From: an uncultured Eubacteriales bacterium
GTDB lineage: Bacteria; Bacillota; Clostridia; Christensenellales; UBA1242
Direction: 5' to 3'
Length of the DNA: 7,487 nucleotides
Assembly: GCA_948971535.1 (NCBI GenBank)
Contig: CARFEX010000037.1
Coordinates: 1 to 7,487 of the forward strand
Shown here: piece by piece, positions 1 to 5,427 of the stretch
Layout of the letters: each line of letters opens with the position of its first letter
Position numbering within the stretch: the first letter of the stretch is position 1
Made by a program: the position numbers and the translations under genes
The notes under the pieces: generated by a model
The model's database searches: none
What the model was told of the DNA's origin: nothing
The model's input: the letters and a program-made list of their open reading frames with translations, nothing else

Positions 1-42
1 TCTCCTTGTTAGCATTTTACAATAGAAAAAACCTTTTGTCAA
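1..42 (-). promoter_or_regulatory. Promoter and RBS of a leftward gene starting just outside the window
   Basis: Read on the minus strand, TTGACA (42-37) is followed after 17 bases by TAAAAT (19-14), which is a near-consensus sigma-A promoter. Directly downstream, at the window edge, lies AAGGAGA (7-1), a strong Shine-Dalgarno sequence. The predicted transcript start would fall almost on this site, so the leader would be very short. The gene itself is not in the window. Confidence 0.55.
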
Positions 43-84
43 TACCAAAATTTTTTCCTATTGACAGCACAAATAAAAAAAGTA

Positions 85-113
85 TTGAAAAATTATAAAA
101 TATATGTTATAAT
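85..113 (+). promoter_or_regulatory. Extended -10 promoter of the rhomboid-like gene
   Basis: TTGAAA (85-90), a 17-base spacer, then TATAAT (108-113) preceded by TG at 105-106, giving the extended -10 form TGTTATAAT. The predicted start is near 120, leaving a leader of about 47 bases before the ATG at 167. The same TGTTATAAT string occurs on the other strand in front of the Sir2 gene. Confidence 0.7.
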
Positions 114-166
114 GCGGTTAATAACAAGAAATTTTAATCTAAATAACTTAAATTTTGAGGTGTAAT

Positions 167-1483
167 ATGAAATTTTTTGATGATAAAAGCAAAAAAACTC
201 TACATTGGTGGAATAGAAACTTATTTTTCCTAGGCACAATTTTATTTATAGCTACAAATGTAGTGATATTTGCTGTACTACAAAGTGATAGAAATCTTTT
301 GGCAGAAGCTATTGGTCCTATTCAAGGCAATAGTTTTGTTGACATTTGTTTGAGTTTATTAATTCAAATTTCATCACATTTTACCAATCCTGATTGGACA
401 AGCTTACTCTTCCGAATGCTCGCATTTGCTTTTATACTTTTTTATTTAGAAAGAAGAATGGGAACTTTCAGTTTGATAGGTCTAGTGTTATCAATTACAG
501 CTATTACTTCGCTACCTATGATAAATTTTAATATGGTAGTAAGCGGTTCAAAAGTTGTAATGTTTGCACTACTTGGTTACATGCTAGTTGATTATATACT
601 ATTTATGTTTGCAAAAAATAAACGTGGCATAGCAAATTTCTTTATTGGGCTGATTGTTTTAATATTGACTTATGCAAGTTTATTGCTTGAAATTCATGTT
701 ATAAAAAGTGAATGGAATTTTCTCCCAACAACCTTTTCAGGCATGGATGGCTTTGGGCTTTTAGTGGGAATAATATTAGGTTTAGTAATTTTGTGCGCAT
801 CTCACTTTGGCAAAAAAAGTTACAATCAAAAAAAAATTAATGCAGTAAAAAAAATAAAAGAGCCAAAAAAGAAAAAAATCAATAATGACACAGATGAGGT
901 AATTGAAAATGAAGAAACTTTGAATGTTGAAACCATAGTTGAAGAAGTTTCTACTATTCAAGAACAAGCTGATGAAACTGAGTTGCATGGCTCACAAACT
1001 ATTGAGGAAGAAATTTCTGAACAAGCCATAGTTATAGAACAAGAAAAACAAAATATGCAAGAAGAGCAAGTTAATTCAAATGATGAACAAGAAAGTATTT
1101 CAAGTTCAACTGATGAGTCTGAAAAAACTACTGAAAGCATAGTGACTCAACTCGCTGAAACAGAGAAAGAAGAGTCTATAAAAGAGGACGAAAAACTTCA
1201 ATTACAAAAACAAGAGGAAAAAACTGTTGAGCCAAAACAAAAGAAAGTTCAACCAAAAAAGGTCGTAGAGGAATTTATAGAACAAGTTCCAGCGACTGAA
1301 CCTCAAACACAACAAGCAGATTTTGAGCTAATAGATGAAACTAATAACGAAGATGAAATATTCCCAGAAGAAAGTCTTGTTGAAGAAGAGCAACCTTCTG
1401 ACAACAAAGATGAAGAACCTGCCCGTCCTCTTACTCCAAAAGAAGAACTTCTTGAAAGAATGAAAAAGAATAGAATGAAATAA
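167..1483 (+). CDS. Rhomboid-like membrane protein without catalytic residues, with long acidic tail
   Basis: 438 residues. I chose the ATG at 167 because GAGGTG (157-162) precedes it at proper spacing; an in-frame TTG at 155 overlaps that site. Residues 18-40, 58-75, 80-95, 100-118, 125-148, 155-178 and 193-212 are hydrophobic and give about six to seven membrane segments. The order of landmarks resembles the rhomboid fold: LERRMG (94-99) fits the conserved LExxxG motif, G127-x9-G137 fits GxSGxxFGLLG, and G195-G205 fits the last helix. The expected catalytic Ser is Lys129, the last-helix His falls at Asp194, and the HxxxN of helix 2 reads Ser79 and Arg83. If the alignment is right, this is a pseudoprotease. 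A Lys-rich stretch (216-238) leads into about 200 low-complexity Glu/Gln/Ser-rich residues, ending in a basic, possibly helical tip (423-438). The rhomboid assignment is inferred by eye. An unrelated polytopic protein is the alternative. Confidence 0.6.
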   Translation: MKFFDDKSKKTLHWWNRNLFFLGTILFIATNVVIFAVLQSDRNLLAEAIGPIQGNSFVDICLSLLIQISSHFTNPDWTSLLFRMLAFAFILFYLERRMGTFSLIGLVLSITAITSLPMINFNMVVSGSKVVMFALLGYMLVDYILFMFAKNKRGIANFFIGLIVLILTYASLLLEIHVIKSEWNFLPTTFSGMDGFGLLVGIILGLVILCASHFGKKSYNQKKINAVKKIKEPKKKKINNDTDEVIENEETLNVETIVEEVSTIQEQADETELHGSQTIEEEISEQAIVIEQEKQNMQEEQVNSNDEQESISSSTDESEKTTESIVTQLAETEKEESIKEDEKLQLQKQEEKTVEPKQKKVQPKKVVEEFIEQVPATEPQTQQADFELIDETNNEDEIFPEESLVEEEQPSDNKDEEPARPLTPKEELLERMKKNRMK

Positions 1484-1497
1484 GTTTTATAAAACTA

Positions 1498-1528
1498 AAA
1501 CCCGATAGCCAGTTACTATCGGGTTTTT
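1498..1528. terminator. Bidirectional intrinsic terminator
   Basis: A perfect 11-bp stem (1498-1508 with 1516-1526, core CCCGATAG/CTATCGGG) and a 7-base loop are followed by T residues on the plus strand. A-rich sequence on the left flank gives a U tract in the other direction. It sits between two convergent genes and can serve both. Confidence 0.9.
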
Positions 1529-1574
1529 ATTTAATGTTTTATTTTTTATTTATATGTATTTATTGCTTTTCGAT

Positions 1575-2036
1575 TTATTGATTTCCTTGGCTCTCTAAAT
1601 CTTTATCATTATTTAATGAAACATCTTCGTCCGCATTATCATAGCTCTGACAATCAATAGTTTCAGCTGAAACTGCATTTTCTTGTGATAAATTTTCTTT
1701 CTCAGTTTCAGGCAAAGTTGATTCTTGCGATTCCTCTAAATCTCGTTTTCCATAATCAGCATATTCTTCAGCTGTAGATTTTGCACTTCCAATCAACGAA
1801 ACTACTCCTCCAGCTAAAACTAGTGATAGTACGCTTGCGAATAACAAACTCGGTTTCCTTTGAACTAAATATGCAGTAAAACATCCAATAAATGGTGATA
1901 AAACGACAGCTGATGTTAAACAAATTTTTAAAAGTTTCCCTACCCCTTCTCGAATTTTCAAAAGTGGACCTTTTATCTCTTTGATTTTTTCTTGATTGTC
2001 TGATTTCTTTTGATTATCTAGTTGTACTTCATTCAT
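1575..2036 (-). CDS. Small two-helix membrane protein with acidic tail, unknown function
   Basis: 153 residues. The ATG at 2036 is preceded by AAGGAG (2048-2043) at six bases, so the start is well supported. A charged, Lys/Gln-rich N-terminal segment (1-35) is followed by two hydrophobic segments, about 36-58 and 63-84, joined by a short QRKPS turn. A Glu/Ser/Asp/Asn-rich tail of about 68 residues follows. A hairpin of two helices with both ends on the same side, probably cytoplasmic, is the simplest reading. I do not recognise the family. It shares an acidic, low-complexity C-terminus with the convergent membrane gene next door, and follows the Sir2 gene on the same strand with a 61-base gap containing its own promoter. 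It shares the terminator at 1498-1528. Confidence 0.8.
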   Translation of the reverse strand: MNEVQLDNQKKSDNQEKIKEIKGPLLKIREGVGKLLKICLTSAVVLSPFIGCFTAYLVQRKPSLLFASVLSLVLAGGVVSLIGSAKSTAEEYADYGKRDLEESQESTLPETEKENLSQENAVSAETIDCQSYDNADEDVSLNNDKDLESQGNQ

Positions 2037-2054
2037 ATTTAACTCCTTGTGTAA

Positions 2055-2083
2055 AGTTTAACATAAAATTAAAAGCAATTCAA
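2055..2083 (-). promoter_or_regulatory. Promoter of the small membrane protein
   Basis: On the minus strand, TTGAAT (2083-2078), 17 bases, then TAAACT (2060-2055) with TG one base upstream (extended -10). The predicted start near 2048 touches the ribosome binding site, so the leader would be only about 12 bases. Some readthrough from the Sir2 gene is also possible, since I see no terminator after that gene. Confidence 0.55.
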
Positions 2084-2097
2084 TAGCCAATTTGATA

Positions 2098-2844
2098 CTA
2101 TTCCATTTCTTCATTTAAATATATTTTGTCTAAACTTTCAAACACTTCTTCTGCTTTGTCATAAATTTCTAAGTCAGCTTCTCTTGGCAATTCCATTCCA
2201 ACAGGCGTTCTTTTCATAAAAACAAATTTGCCTTTAAAATTTCTTACTGCCTCATAAGCAAACATTGTTTCAAGCCTTGTACCAATGACAATGAGTGTGT
2301 CAGCTGTCTGCAATTGAAAATTAGATGTTAGGAGCGTTCTTCTATCAAAATCCTCGTTATATAACACAATTTCAGGACGTATAAATCCTTCGCACCCATC
2401 TTTATCACACCTAAGTGAATTTGATTGCAAGACTTCTTCAAGCATCTTTTTATCTTTACAACAAGTGCAATGCCATTTATCTAAGTTGCCATGAATTTCA
2501 TATACATGCTTACTGCCCGCCTTTTGATGTAGTCCGTCAATATTTTGAGTTATAATATGAACTTCTTTGCCATAAACATTTTCAAGGTCGGCTATAACTT
2601 TATGAATAATGTTTGGTTCAACTTTTTTTGAAAAGTAAGTTTTTACAAATTCAAAAAATACATCAGGATTCTCTTCCAAAAAACCTTTCGTCATAATGTC
2701 TTCAGGAGCAAAGCTATGAAACTTACTTGAATAAATAGTTTTAAAATCACTAACCCCACTTGCAACAGAAATGCCAGCACCTGTCAAAAAGACAAGCTTA
2801 TTAGATTCTTTTATTAAATTTGCAAGTTCATATATTTTATCCAT
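2098..2844 (-). CDS. Sir2-family NAD-dependent protein deacylase (sirtuin)
   Basis: 248 residues, normal for a bacterial sirtuin. It removes acyl groups from lysines using NAD+, giving nicotinamide and O-acyl-ADP-ribose, in the cytoplasm. Visible motifs: GAGIS (22-26) with SGVSDFK (29-35) of the NAD loop; TQNIDGLHQKAG (99-110) with Gln100, Asn101 and Asp103; catalytic His118 in YEIHGN; four zinc cysteines as C126-x2-C129 and C146-x4-C151; RPEIVLYNE (156-164); GTRLE (189-193). The usual GIPDFR reads GVSDFK, a Lys for Arg change in a cofactor-contacting motif. The Tyr-x-x-Arg pair used by desuccinylating CobB/SIRT5 enzymes is not evident, so deacetylation is the safer guess. The start has a weak AGGGA site (2854-2850) and a good upstream promoter. 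Stop is TAG. No acetyltransferase or macrodomain gene is nearby to suggest a substrate. Confidence 0.93.
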   Translation of the reverse strand: MDKIYELANLIKESNKLVFLTGAGISVASGVSDFKTIYSSKFHSFAPEDIMTKGFLEENPDVFFEFVKTYFSKKVEPNIIHKVIADLENVYGKEVHIITQNIDGLHQKAGSKHVYEIHGNLDKWHCTCCKDKKMLEEVLQSNSLRCDKDGCEGFIRPEIVLYNEDFDRRTLLTSNFQLQTADTLIVIGTRLETMFAYEAVRNFKGKFVFMKRTPVGMELPREADLEIYDKAEEVFESLDKIYLNEEME

Positions 2845-2865
2845 TACTTTCCCTTATTTTATTAA

Positions 2866-2894
2866 ATTATAACACAAACTATATAGAAATTCAA
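2866..2894 (-). promoter_or_regulatory. Extended -10 promoter of the Sir2 gene
   Basis: On the minus strand, TTGAAT (2894-2889), a 17-base spacer, then a perfect TATAAT (2871-2866) preceded by TG (TGTTATAAT). The predicted start is near 2859, only about 15 bases before the ATG. Confidence 0.75.
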
Positions 2895-3047
2895 TTCAAA
2901 AATTTTAATAATAAGTAAATTCCTCAAAAGTATTTGAGTATTTTTTGAAAAGTCATCAACAAATGAGATGCATGCGATAAAATACTGGTGTGAAACATAA
3001 TCTTTAAAAATCTATCAAAATATTTAACACCAAAAAAAATATAATAA
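2895..3047. other. AT-rich intergenic stretch, no gene recognised
   Basis: No convincing coding sequence. A short AT-rich hairpin (CTCAAA 2923-2928 with TTTGAG 2933-2938) followed by TATTTTTT resembles a weak rightward terminator. A 24-codon minus-strand frame (2998 to 2924) lacks a ribosome binding site and I do not call it. Confidence 0.5.
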
Positions 3048-3075
3048 AACAAGCCACGAAAAAGTGGCTTTTTTG
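3047..3075. terminator. Hairpin terminator downstream of the Xre genes
   Basis: AAGCCAC (3051-3057) pairs with GTGGCTT (3064-3070) around a GAAAAA loop. On the plus strand the stem runs into TTTTTT, a strong U tract; on the minus strand the tract is GTTTTATT, weaker. Its most obvious user is the leftward Xre gene ending at 3148, although the better U tract faces the other way, where no gene is visible. Confidence 0.7.
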
Positions 3076-3124
3076 TTGTAATATAAAGTTTATTATAGAT
3101 TTTATATTCGCGGTGCCGAATGGC

Positions 3125-3154
3125 TTGACAAAAAGAAAATGGTTTTATTAATAT
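3125..3154 (+). promoter_or_regulatory. Possible promoter antisense to the first Xre gene
   Basis: TTGACA (3125-3130) is a perfect -35 box. TAATAT (3149-3154) follows at 18 bases. Transcription would run rightward, antisense to the regulator at 3148-3408. A terminator-like inverted repeat with a T tract lies at 3433-3462. In such AT-rich DNA this may be chance. Confidence 0.3.
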
Positions 3155-3408
3155 TTTATTTGTAAAAAGTCGATATAAAAATATGGTGAATCGAAAAATT
3201 CCGATAATTCCATTTTAAAATATTTGCAAATCGCTATTATAGAAGTAGGAATGATATTTTCATGCTTTACGTTTAAAAGCTCACAAAGAGTAGAAACTGG
3301 CACACCAGTTTCGATAGAAAGTTGGTTTTGTGTCAATTTATGTTGTGTCATCAATTCTTTCACTCTTAATGATACTGCCCTGCCAAATGAAATTTTATTT
3401 TTTCTCAT
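3148..3408 (-). CDS. Xre/Cro-type helix-turn-helix regulator, copy 1
   Basis: 86 residues, essentially a single Cro/C1-type DNA-binding domain. Residues 10-24 form helix 1, LTQNQLSIETG (25-35) and VPVSTLCELL (36-45) form the helix-turn-helix, and 53-74 hold the last helices ending in MELSEFFDSPYF. About a third of positions match the neighbouring regulator (3481-3732), including AVxLRxxEL, TQ, LN and the FFDSPxF end, so the two are paralogues from an old duplication. No ribosome binding site precedes the ATG at 3408. Instead CATAAT lies six bases upstream, which would fit a leaderless mRNA. An inverted repeat (3433-3460) just upstream is a candidate autoregulatory operator. Target genes are unknown; the second regulator and the cysteine-rich gene are the obvious local candidates. 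Confidence 0.85.
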   Translation of the reverse strand: MRKNKISFGRAVSLRVKELMTQHKLTQNQLSIETGVPVSTLCELLNVKHENIIPTSIIAICKYFKMELSEFFDSPYFYIDFLQIKY

Positions 3409-3432
3409 ATCTATATTATGATTATTTTTTTT

Positions 3433-3460
3433 AAAATTCGTTTTCGGAGTTACGAATTTT
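3433..3460. promoter_or_regulatory. Inverted repeat between the two Xre genes (operator or terminator)
   Basis: AAAATTCGT (3433-3441) and ACGAATTTT (3452-3460) are perfect 9-bp arms with a 10-base gap and 19 bases between arm centres. It lies 25 bases upstream of the first Xre start, over the expected -35 region, so an autoregulatory operator is plausible. Since TT follows on the plus strand, it could also act as a rightward terminator, or as one for the leftward Xre gene ending at 3481. A smaller ATTCG/CGAAT dyad (3106-3121) lies beyond the other end of the same gene. Confidence 0.5.
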
Positions 3461-3480
3461 TTAAGGAGGTACTAAACAAT

Positions 3481-3732
3481 TTAAATTATAAATTTATCAT
3501 GTTCAAAAAATGGAGAGTCAAAAAACTGGGATAAACTCATACCAAAACCAGATGCTATTTTCTCAACTATATTAAGTTTGCATGTATTATTTCTTTCATT
3601 TAAAATATAACTTATTATTGCATCAGGCAAATCAGCTCTTTTGGCAAGTTCGTATTGAGTTATATCTTGACTTCTCAATAATTCAGTTATTCGCAGTGCT
3701 ACTGCCTTTACTGTTGTATACTTTTCTTTCAT
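3481..3732 (-). CDS. Xre/Cro-type helix-turn-helix regulator, copy 2
   Basis: 83 residues with the same architecture as the gene at 3148-3408: helix 1 at about 9-21, helix-turn-helix at about 24-45 (ITQYELAKRADLP then DAIISYILN), and final helices ending in MSLSQFFDSPFF (65-76). It is a one-domain DNA-binding protein that presumably dimerises on inverted repeats. The ATG at 3732 has no Shine-Dalgarno sequence. TGCTAGCCT, an extended -10-like string, ends six bases before the ATG, again consistent with leaderless transcription. The gene lies 72 bases upstream of its paralogue and is divergent from the cysteine-rich gene. The inverted repeat at 3768-3797 lies in the shared divergent region. Confidence 0.87.
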   Translation of the reverse strand: MKEKYTTVKAVALRITELLRSQDITQYELAKRADLPDAIISYILNERNNTCKLNIVEKIASGFGMSLSQFFDSPFFEHDKFII

Positions 3733-3753
3733 ACATTTAGGCTAGCACATTTT

Positions 3754-3784
3754 TTGAGTTTTATTATTTAACGTGCGTTAAAAT
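3754..3784 (+). promoter_or_regulatory. Tentative promoter of the cysteine-rich gene
   Basis: TTGAGT (3754-3759) and TAAAAT (3779-3784) are separated by 19 bases, longer than ideal. The -10 box lies in the gap between the two arms of the inverted repeat at 3768-3797, so a bound regulator would block it. Predicted start is near 3791. Confidence 0.4.
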
Positions 3785-3797
3785 TCACGCATGTTAA
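3768..3797. promoter_or_regulatory. Operator-like inverted repeat in the divergent Xre / cysteine-rich intergenic region
   Basis: TTAACGTGCGT (3768-3778) and ACGCATGTTAA (3787-3797) are 11-bp arms with one mismatch, separated by 8 bases, arm centres 19 bases apart. GC content stands out from the surroundings. It overlaps the putative -10 of the rightward gene and lies about 35 bases upstream of the leftward regulator, the usual layout for a repressor controlling itself and a divergent gene. No T tract follows, so it is not a terminator. Confidence 0.65.
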
Positions 3798-3814
3798 GCA
3801 TTAAGGAGGAAATT

Positions 3815-4117
3815 ATGAATTTACCATTTGATTCCAGAGGGAAAAACTTGGAAGAATTTAAGAAAGAATGTGACTTCTTTCAACAACATTATGTTTTTGA
3901 CGATAAAGAAAAAACTTTCAGACCTGCAAATTATGGCAGTTGCAAGATTAGAAATGATGCAAATTGTGAAAATTGCAAATATTTTCTTAATAGCTCAAAA
4001 TTAAATCAAGCAGATTTTTGGTGTTCTGAAAATAAAGTTATAGAAGAATTAAAACTACAAATAGAAGCACTTGAAAACATAATAAAAGACAAACTCAACA
4101 AAAAAACGAGCCAATAA
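3815..4117 (+). CDS. Small cysteine-rich, putative zinc-binding coiled-coil protein
   Basis: 100 residues. The start is the ATG at 3815, preceded by AAGGAGGA (3803-3810); an in-frame upstream ATG at 3791 lies before this site, inside the inverted repeat, and is rejected. Cys43, Cys51, Cys54 and Cys70 form a C-x7-C-x2-C-x15-C pattern that could hold one zinc or an iron-sulphur cluster; Cys19 is extra. The C-terminal part (about 73-95) is a charged heptad-like helix (VIEELKLQIEALENII) suited to coiled-coil dimerisation. No signal peptide or membrane segment is visible, so it should be cytoplasmic. I do not recognise the family. It is divergent from an Xre regulator across an operator-like repeat, suggesting direct control. 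Its stop codon lies in the loop of its own terminator. Confidence 0.85.
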   Translation: MNLPFDSRGKNLEEFKKECDFFQQHYVFDDKEKTFRPANYGSCKIRNDANCENCKYFLNSSKLNQADFWCSENKVIEELKLQIEALENIIKDKLNKKTSQ

Positions 4118-4133
4118 TGGTTCGCTTTTTTTT
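4100..4133. terminator. Bidirectional terminator overlapping the cysteine-rich gene's stop codon
   Basis: CGAGCC (4107-4112) pairs with GGTTCG (4119-4124), including one G-T pair, around AATAAT. A run of As precedes and a run of eight Ts follows, so it works in both directions, for the rightward cysteine-rich gene and the leftward aminopeptidase gene. The TAA stop (4115-4117) is in the loop. Confidence 0.85.
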
Positions 4134-4142
4134 ATTTATTTT

Positions 4143-5294
4143 TTATTTTTCGAGTTTAAAATTTTTATTTTCTTCAAAATCAGATTCCTGCAAAGTTTTC
4201 AAAAGGTTTTCAGGGTTGAGTACTTTTAAATCTTCTGGTACAAATAATCCGTTCTCTCTAATAAGAATATCGTCAAACCAAATTTGTCCGCCACCATACT
4301 GTGGAGTTTGAAGTTGAACTAAGTCCCAGTGCAGTGCTGATTTATTTCCGTTATCACATCTTTCATAGCATGCACCCGGAGTGAAATGAAGTGAGCCATT
4401 TATTTTTTCATCATAAAGAATAGAGTTGCAAGGCATAGTAATAAATGGGTTAAGTCCAAAAGAAAACTCTCCTACATATCTTGCACCTTCATCAATGTTG
4501 AATGCTTGATTAAGTTCTTTGGTGTGATTTGAACGAGCATCAACTATCTTTCCATTTTCAAAGTACAAAAACACATCCTCGTGAGTTATGCCGTTTTGTA
4601 TACTTGGAATATTATAGGTTATATATCCATTTACACTATCTTTTATTGGTGCGGTGTAAAGTTCGCCGTCTGGTAAGTTGCGTTTACCAACACATTTAAC
4701 TTGTGGCAGTCCGCCGATTTTGAATTCTAGATTGGTATAATCGTTTATTATCCTAACCTTCTCTGCTTTTTTCATATATTCCACAAGCCTATCCATAGCA
4801 AGCGAAAGTTTGTTGTAATCGATTGAACAAGAATTTAGATATATGTCATAAAGGGTTTCATAATCCACACCCATAGCTTTTGCCATTTCTTCTGTTGGGA
4901 CACTTGTTAGGAGCCATGGTCTTTTGAGTCTGTAGCCGTCCGTAATTTCATGATTGTATCTATTAAGCTTTTTGCTACTTTCTTGACTGAACTGATAAGA
5001 GCTAACTCCACGAATTAAACATGTAGCAGAAGCAGTTTGATACCAATCTTTTTCTCGGTCGATTATATTTTGTAACTGTGTTTCATCCATATTTTTCCAA
5101 CGACTATTGTATTCATCCATAGTAAGAAACTCAGCAAAAACTTTTATATTTTGGCTTTTGCAATAATCTTGAACGCAATGTCCAAGTTCAAACTGCTCCT
5201 CACCTCTAACTGTAAGGATAATTGTATCACCGCTCTTTCTTTCAAGCGAATAATCTACAATAGTTTTTGCAAGCTTATTTAATCTTTTATCCAT
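4143..5294 (-). CDS. M29-family metallo-aminopeptidase
   Basis: 383 residues, typical for the family. The start is the ATG at 5294, preceded by AAGAGG (5305-5300). An upstream in-frame GTG lies in the promoter and is rejected. M29 enzymes (AmpS, AmpT, PepS) are cytoplasmic, two-metal aminopeptidases that release N-terminal residues from peptides. The expected metal ligands are all found in order and at family-like spacing: Glu211 in NLPDGELYTAP, Glu276 in VGEFSFGLNP, His303 in GSLHFTPGACY, and His322 and Asp324 in ALHWDLVQ, with Tyr310 in the position of the conserved catalytic tyrosine. The N-terminal half (1-180) matches the substrate-side domain in length. It is divergent from a C26-type hydrolase, which suggests peptide or gamma-glutamyl compound turnover. 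Substrate preference cannot be read from the sequence. Confidence 0.93.
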   Translation of the reverse strand: MDKRLNKLAKTIVDYSLERKSGDTIILTVRGEEQFELGHCVQDYCKSQNIKVFAEFLTMDEYNSRWKNMDETQLQNIIDREKDWYQTASATCLIRGVSSYQFSQESSKKLNRYNHEITDGYRLKRPWLLTSVPTEEMAKAMGVDYETLYDIYLNSCSIDYNKLSLAMDRLVEYMKKAEKVRIINDYTNLEFKIGGLPQVKCVGKRNLPDGELYTAPIKDSVNGYITYNIPSIQNGITHEDVFLYFENGKIVDARSNHTKELNQAFNIDEGARYVGEFSFGLNPFITMPCNSILYDEKINGSLHFTPGACYERCDNGNKSALHWDLVQLQTPQYGGGQIWFDDILIRENGLFVPEDLKVLNPENLLKTLQESDFEENKNFKLEK

Positions 5295-5310
5295 AACAAC
5301 CTCTTCAAAT

Positions 5311-5339
5311 ATTATATCCAAAACACAAAGTTTAGTCAA
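5311..5339 (-). promoter_or_regulatory. Promoter of the M29 aminopeptidase gene
   Basis: On the minus strand, TTGACT (5339-5334), a 17-base spacer and a perfect TATAAT (5316-5311). The predicted start near 5304 falls on the ribosome binding site, giving a leader of about ten bases. Confidence 0.75.
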
Positions 5340-5381
5340 CACACAATAATTAAAAAAAATATAACAAAACCGGAATTTTTG

Positions 5382-5390
5382 TGTTAATAT
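5382..5390 (+). promoter_or_regulatory. Possible extended -10 box of the C26 hydrolase gene
   Basis: TGTTAATAT (5382-5390) fits the extended -10 form seen at 105-113 and upstream of the Sir2 gene. No good -35 hexamer is at the right distance. The leader would be about 30 bases, with AAAAGGAG (5415-5422) ahead of the ATG at 5428. Confidence 0.4.
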
Positions 5391-5427
5391 TAATTATGAA
5401 AATTATGCAAATTTAAAAGGAGTTAAT

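Noticed and set aside
61..88. A perfect TTGACA at 61-66 on the plus strand as the -35 box of the rhomboid-like gene
   Set aside because: No acceptable -10 box lies 16-18 bases downstream. The TTGAAA/TGTTATAAT pair at 85-113 fits much better.
782..1140. Minus-strand open frames of 60-68 codons inside the rhomboid-like gene
   Set aside because: They are rich in Phe/Cys/Ser, have no ribosome binding sites, and are mirror frames of the Lys/Glu-rich coding strand.
2098..2844. Reading the Sir2 protein as a macrodomain-linked ADP-ribosylating sirtuin (SirTM) or as a defence sirtuin
   Set aside because: The canonical Asn101 and catalytic His118 are present, and no macrodomain, lipoate-related, Argonaute or nuclease gene is nearby.
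2924..2998. A 24-codon minus-strand peptide that could resemble a small toxin
   Set aside because: No Shine-Dalgarno sequence, no clear promoter and no partner gene.
3224..3421. A 65-codon plus-strand frame opposite the first Xre gene
   Set aside because: It is the mirror of a well-supported helix-turn-helix gene and lacks a ribosome binding site.
4117..4311. A 64-codon plus-strand frame opposite the end of the aminopeptidase gene
   Set aside because: It starts inside the terminator hairpin and mirrors an M29 gene with all metal ligands.
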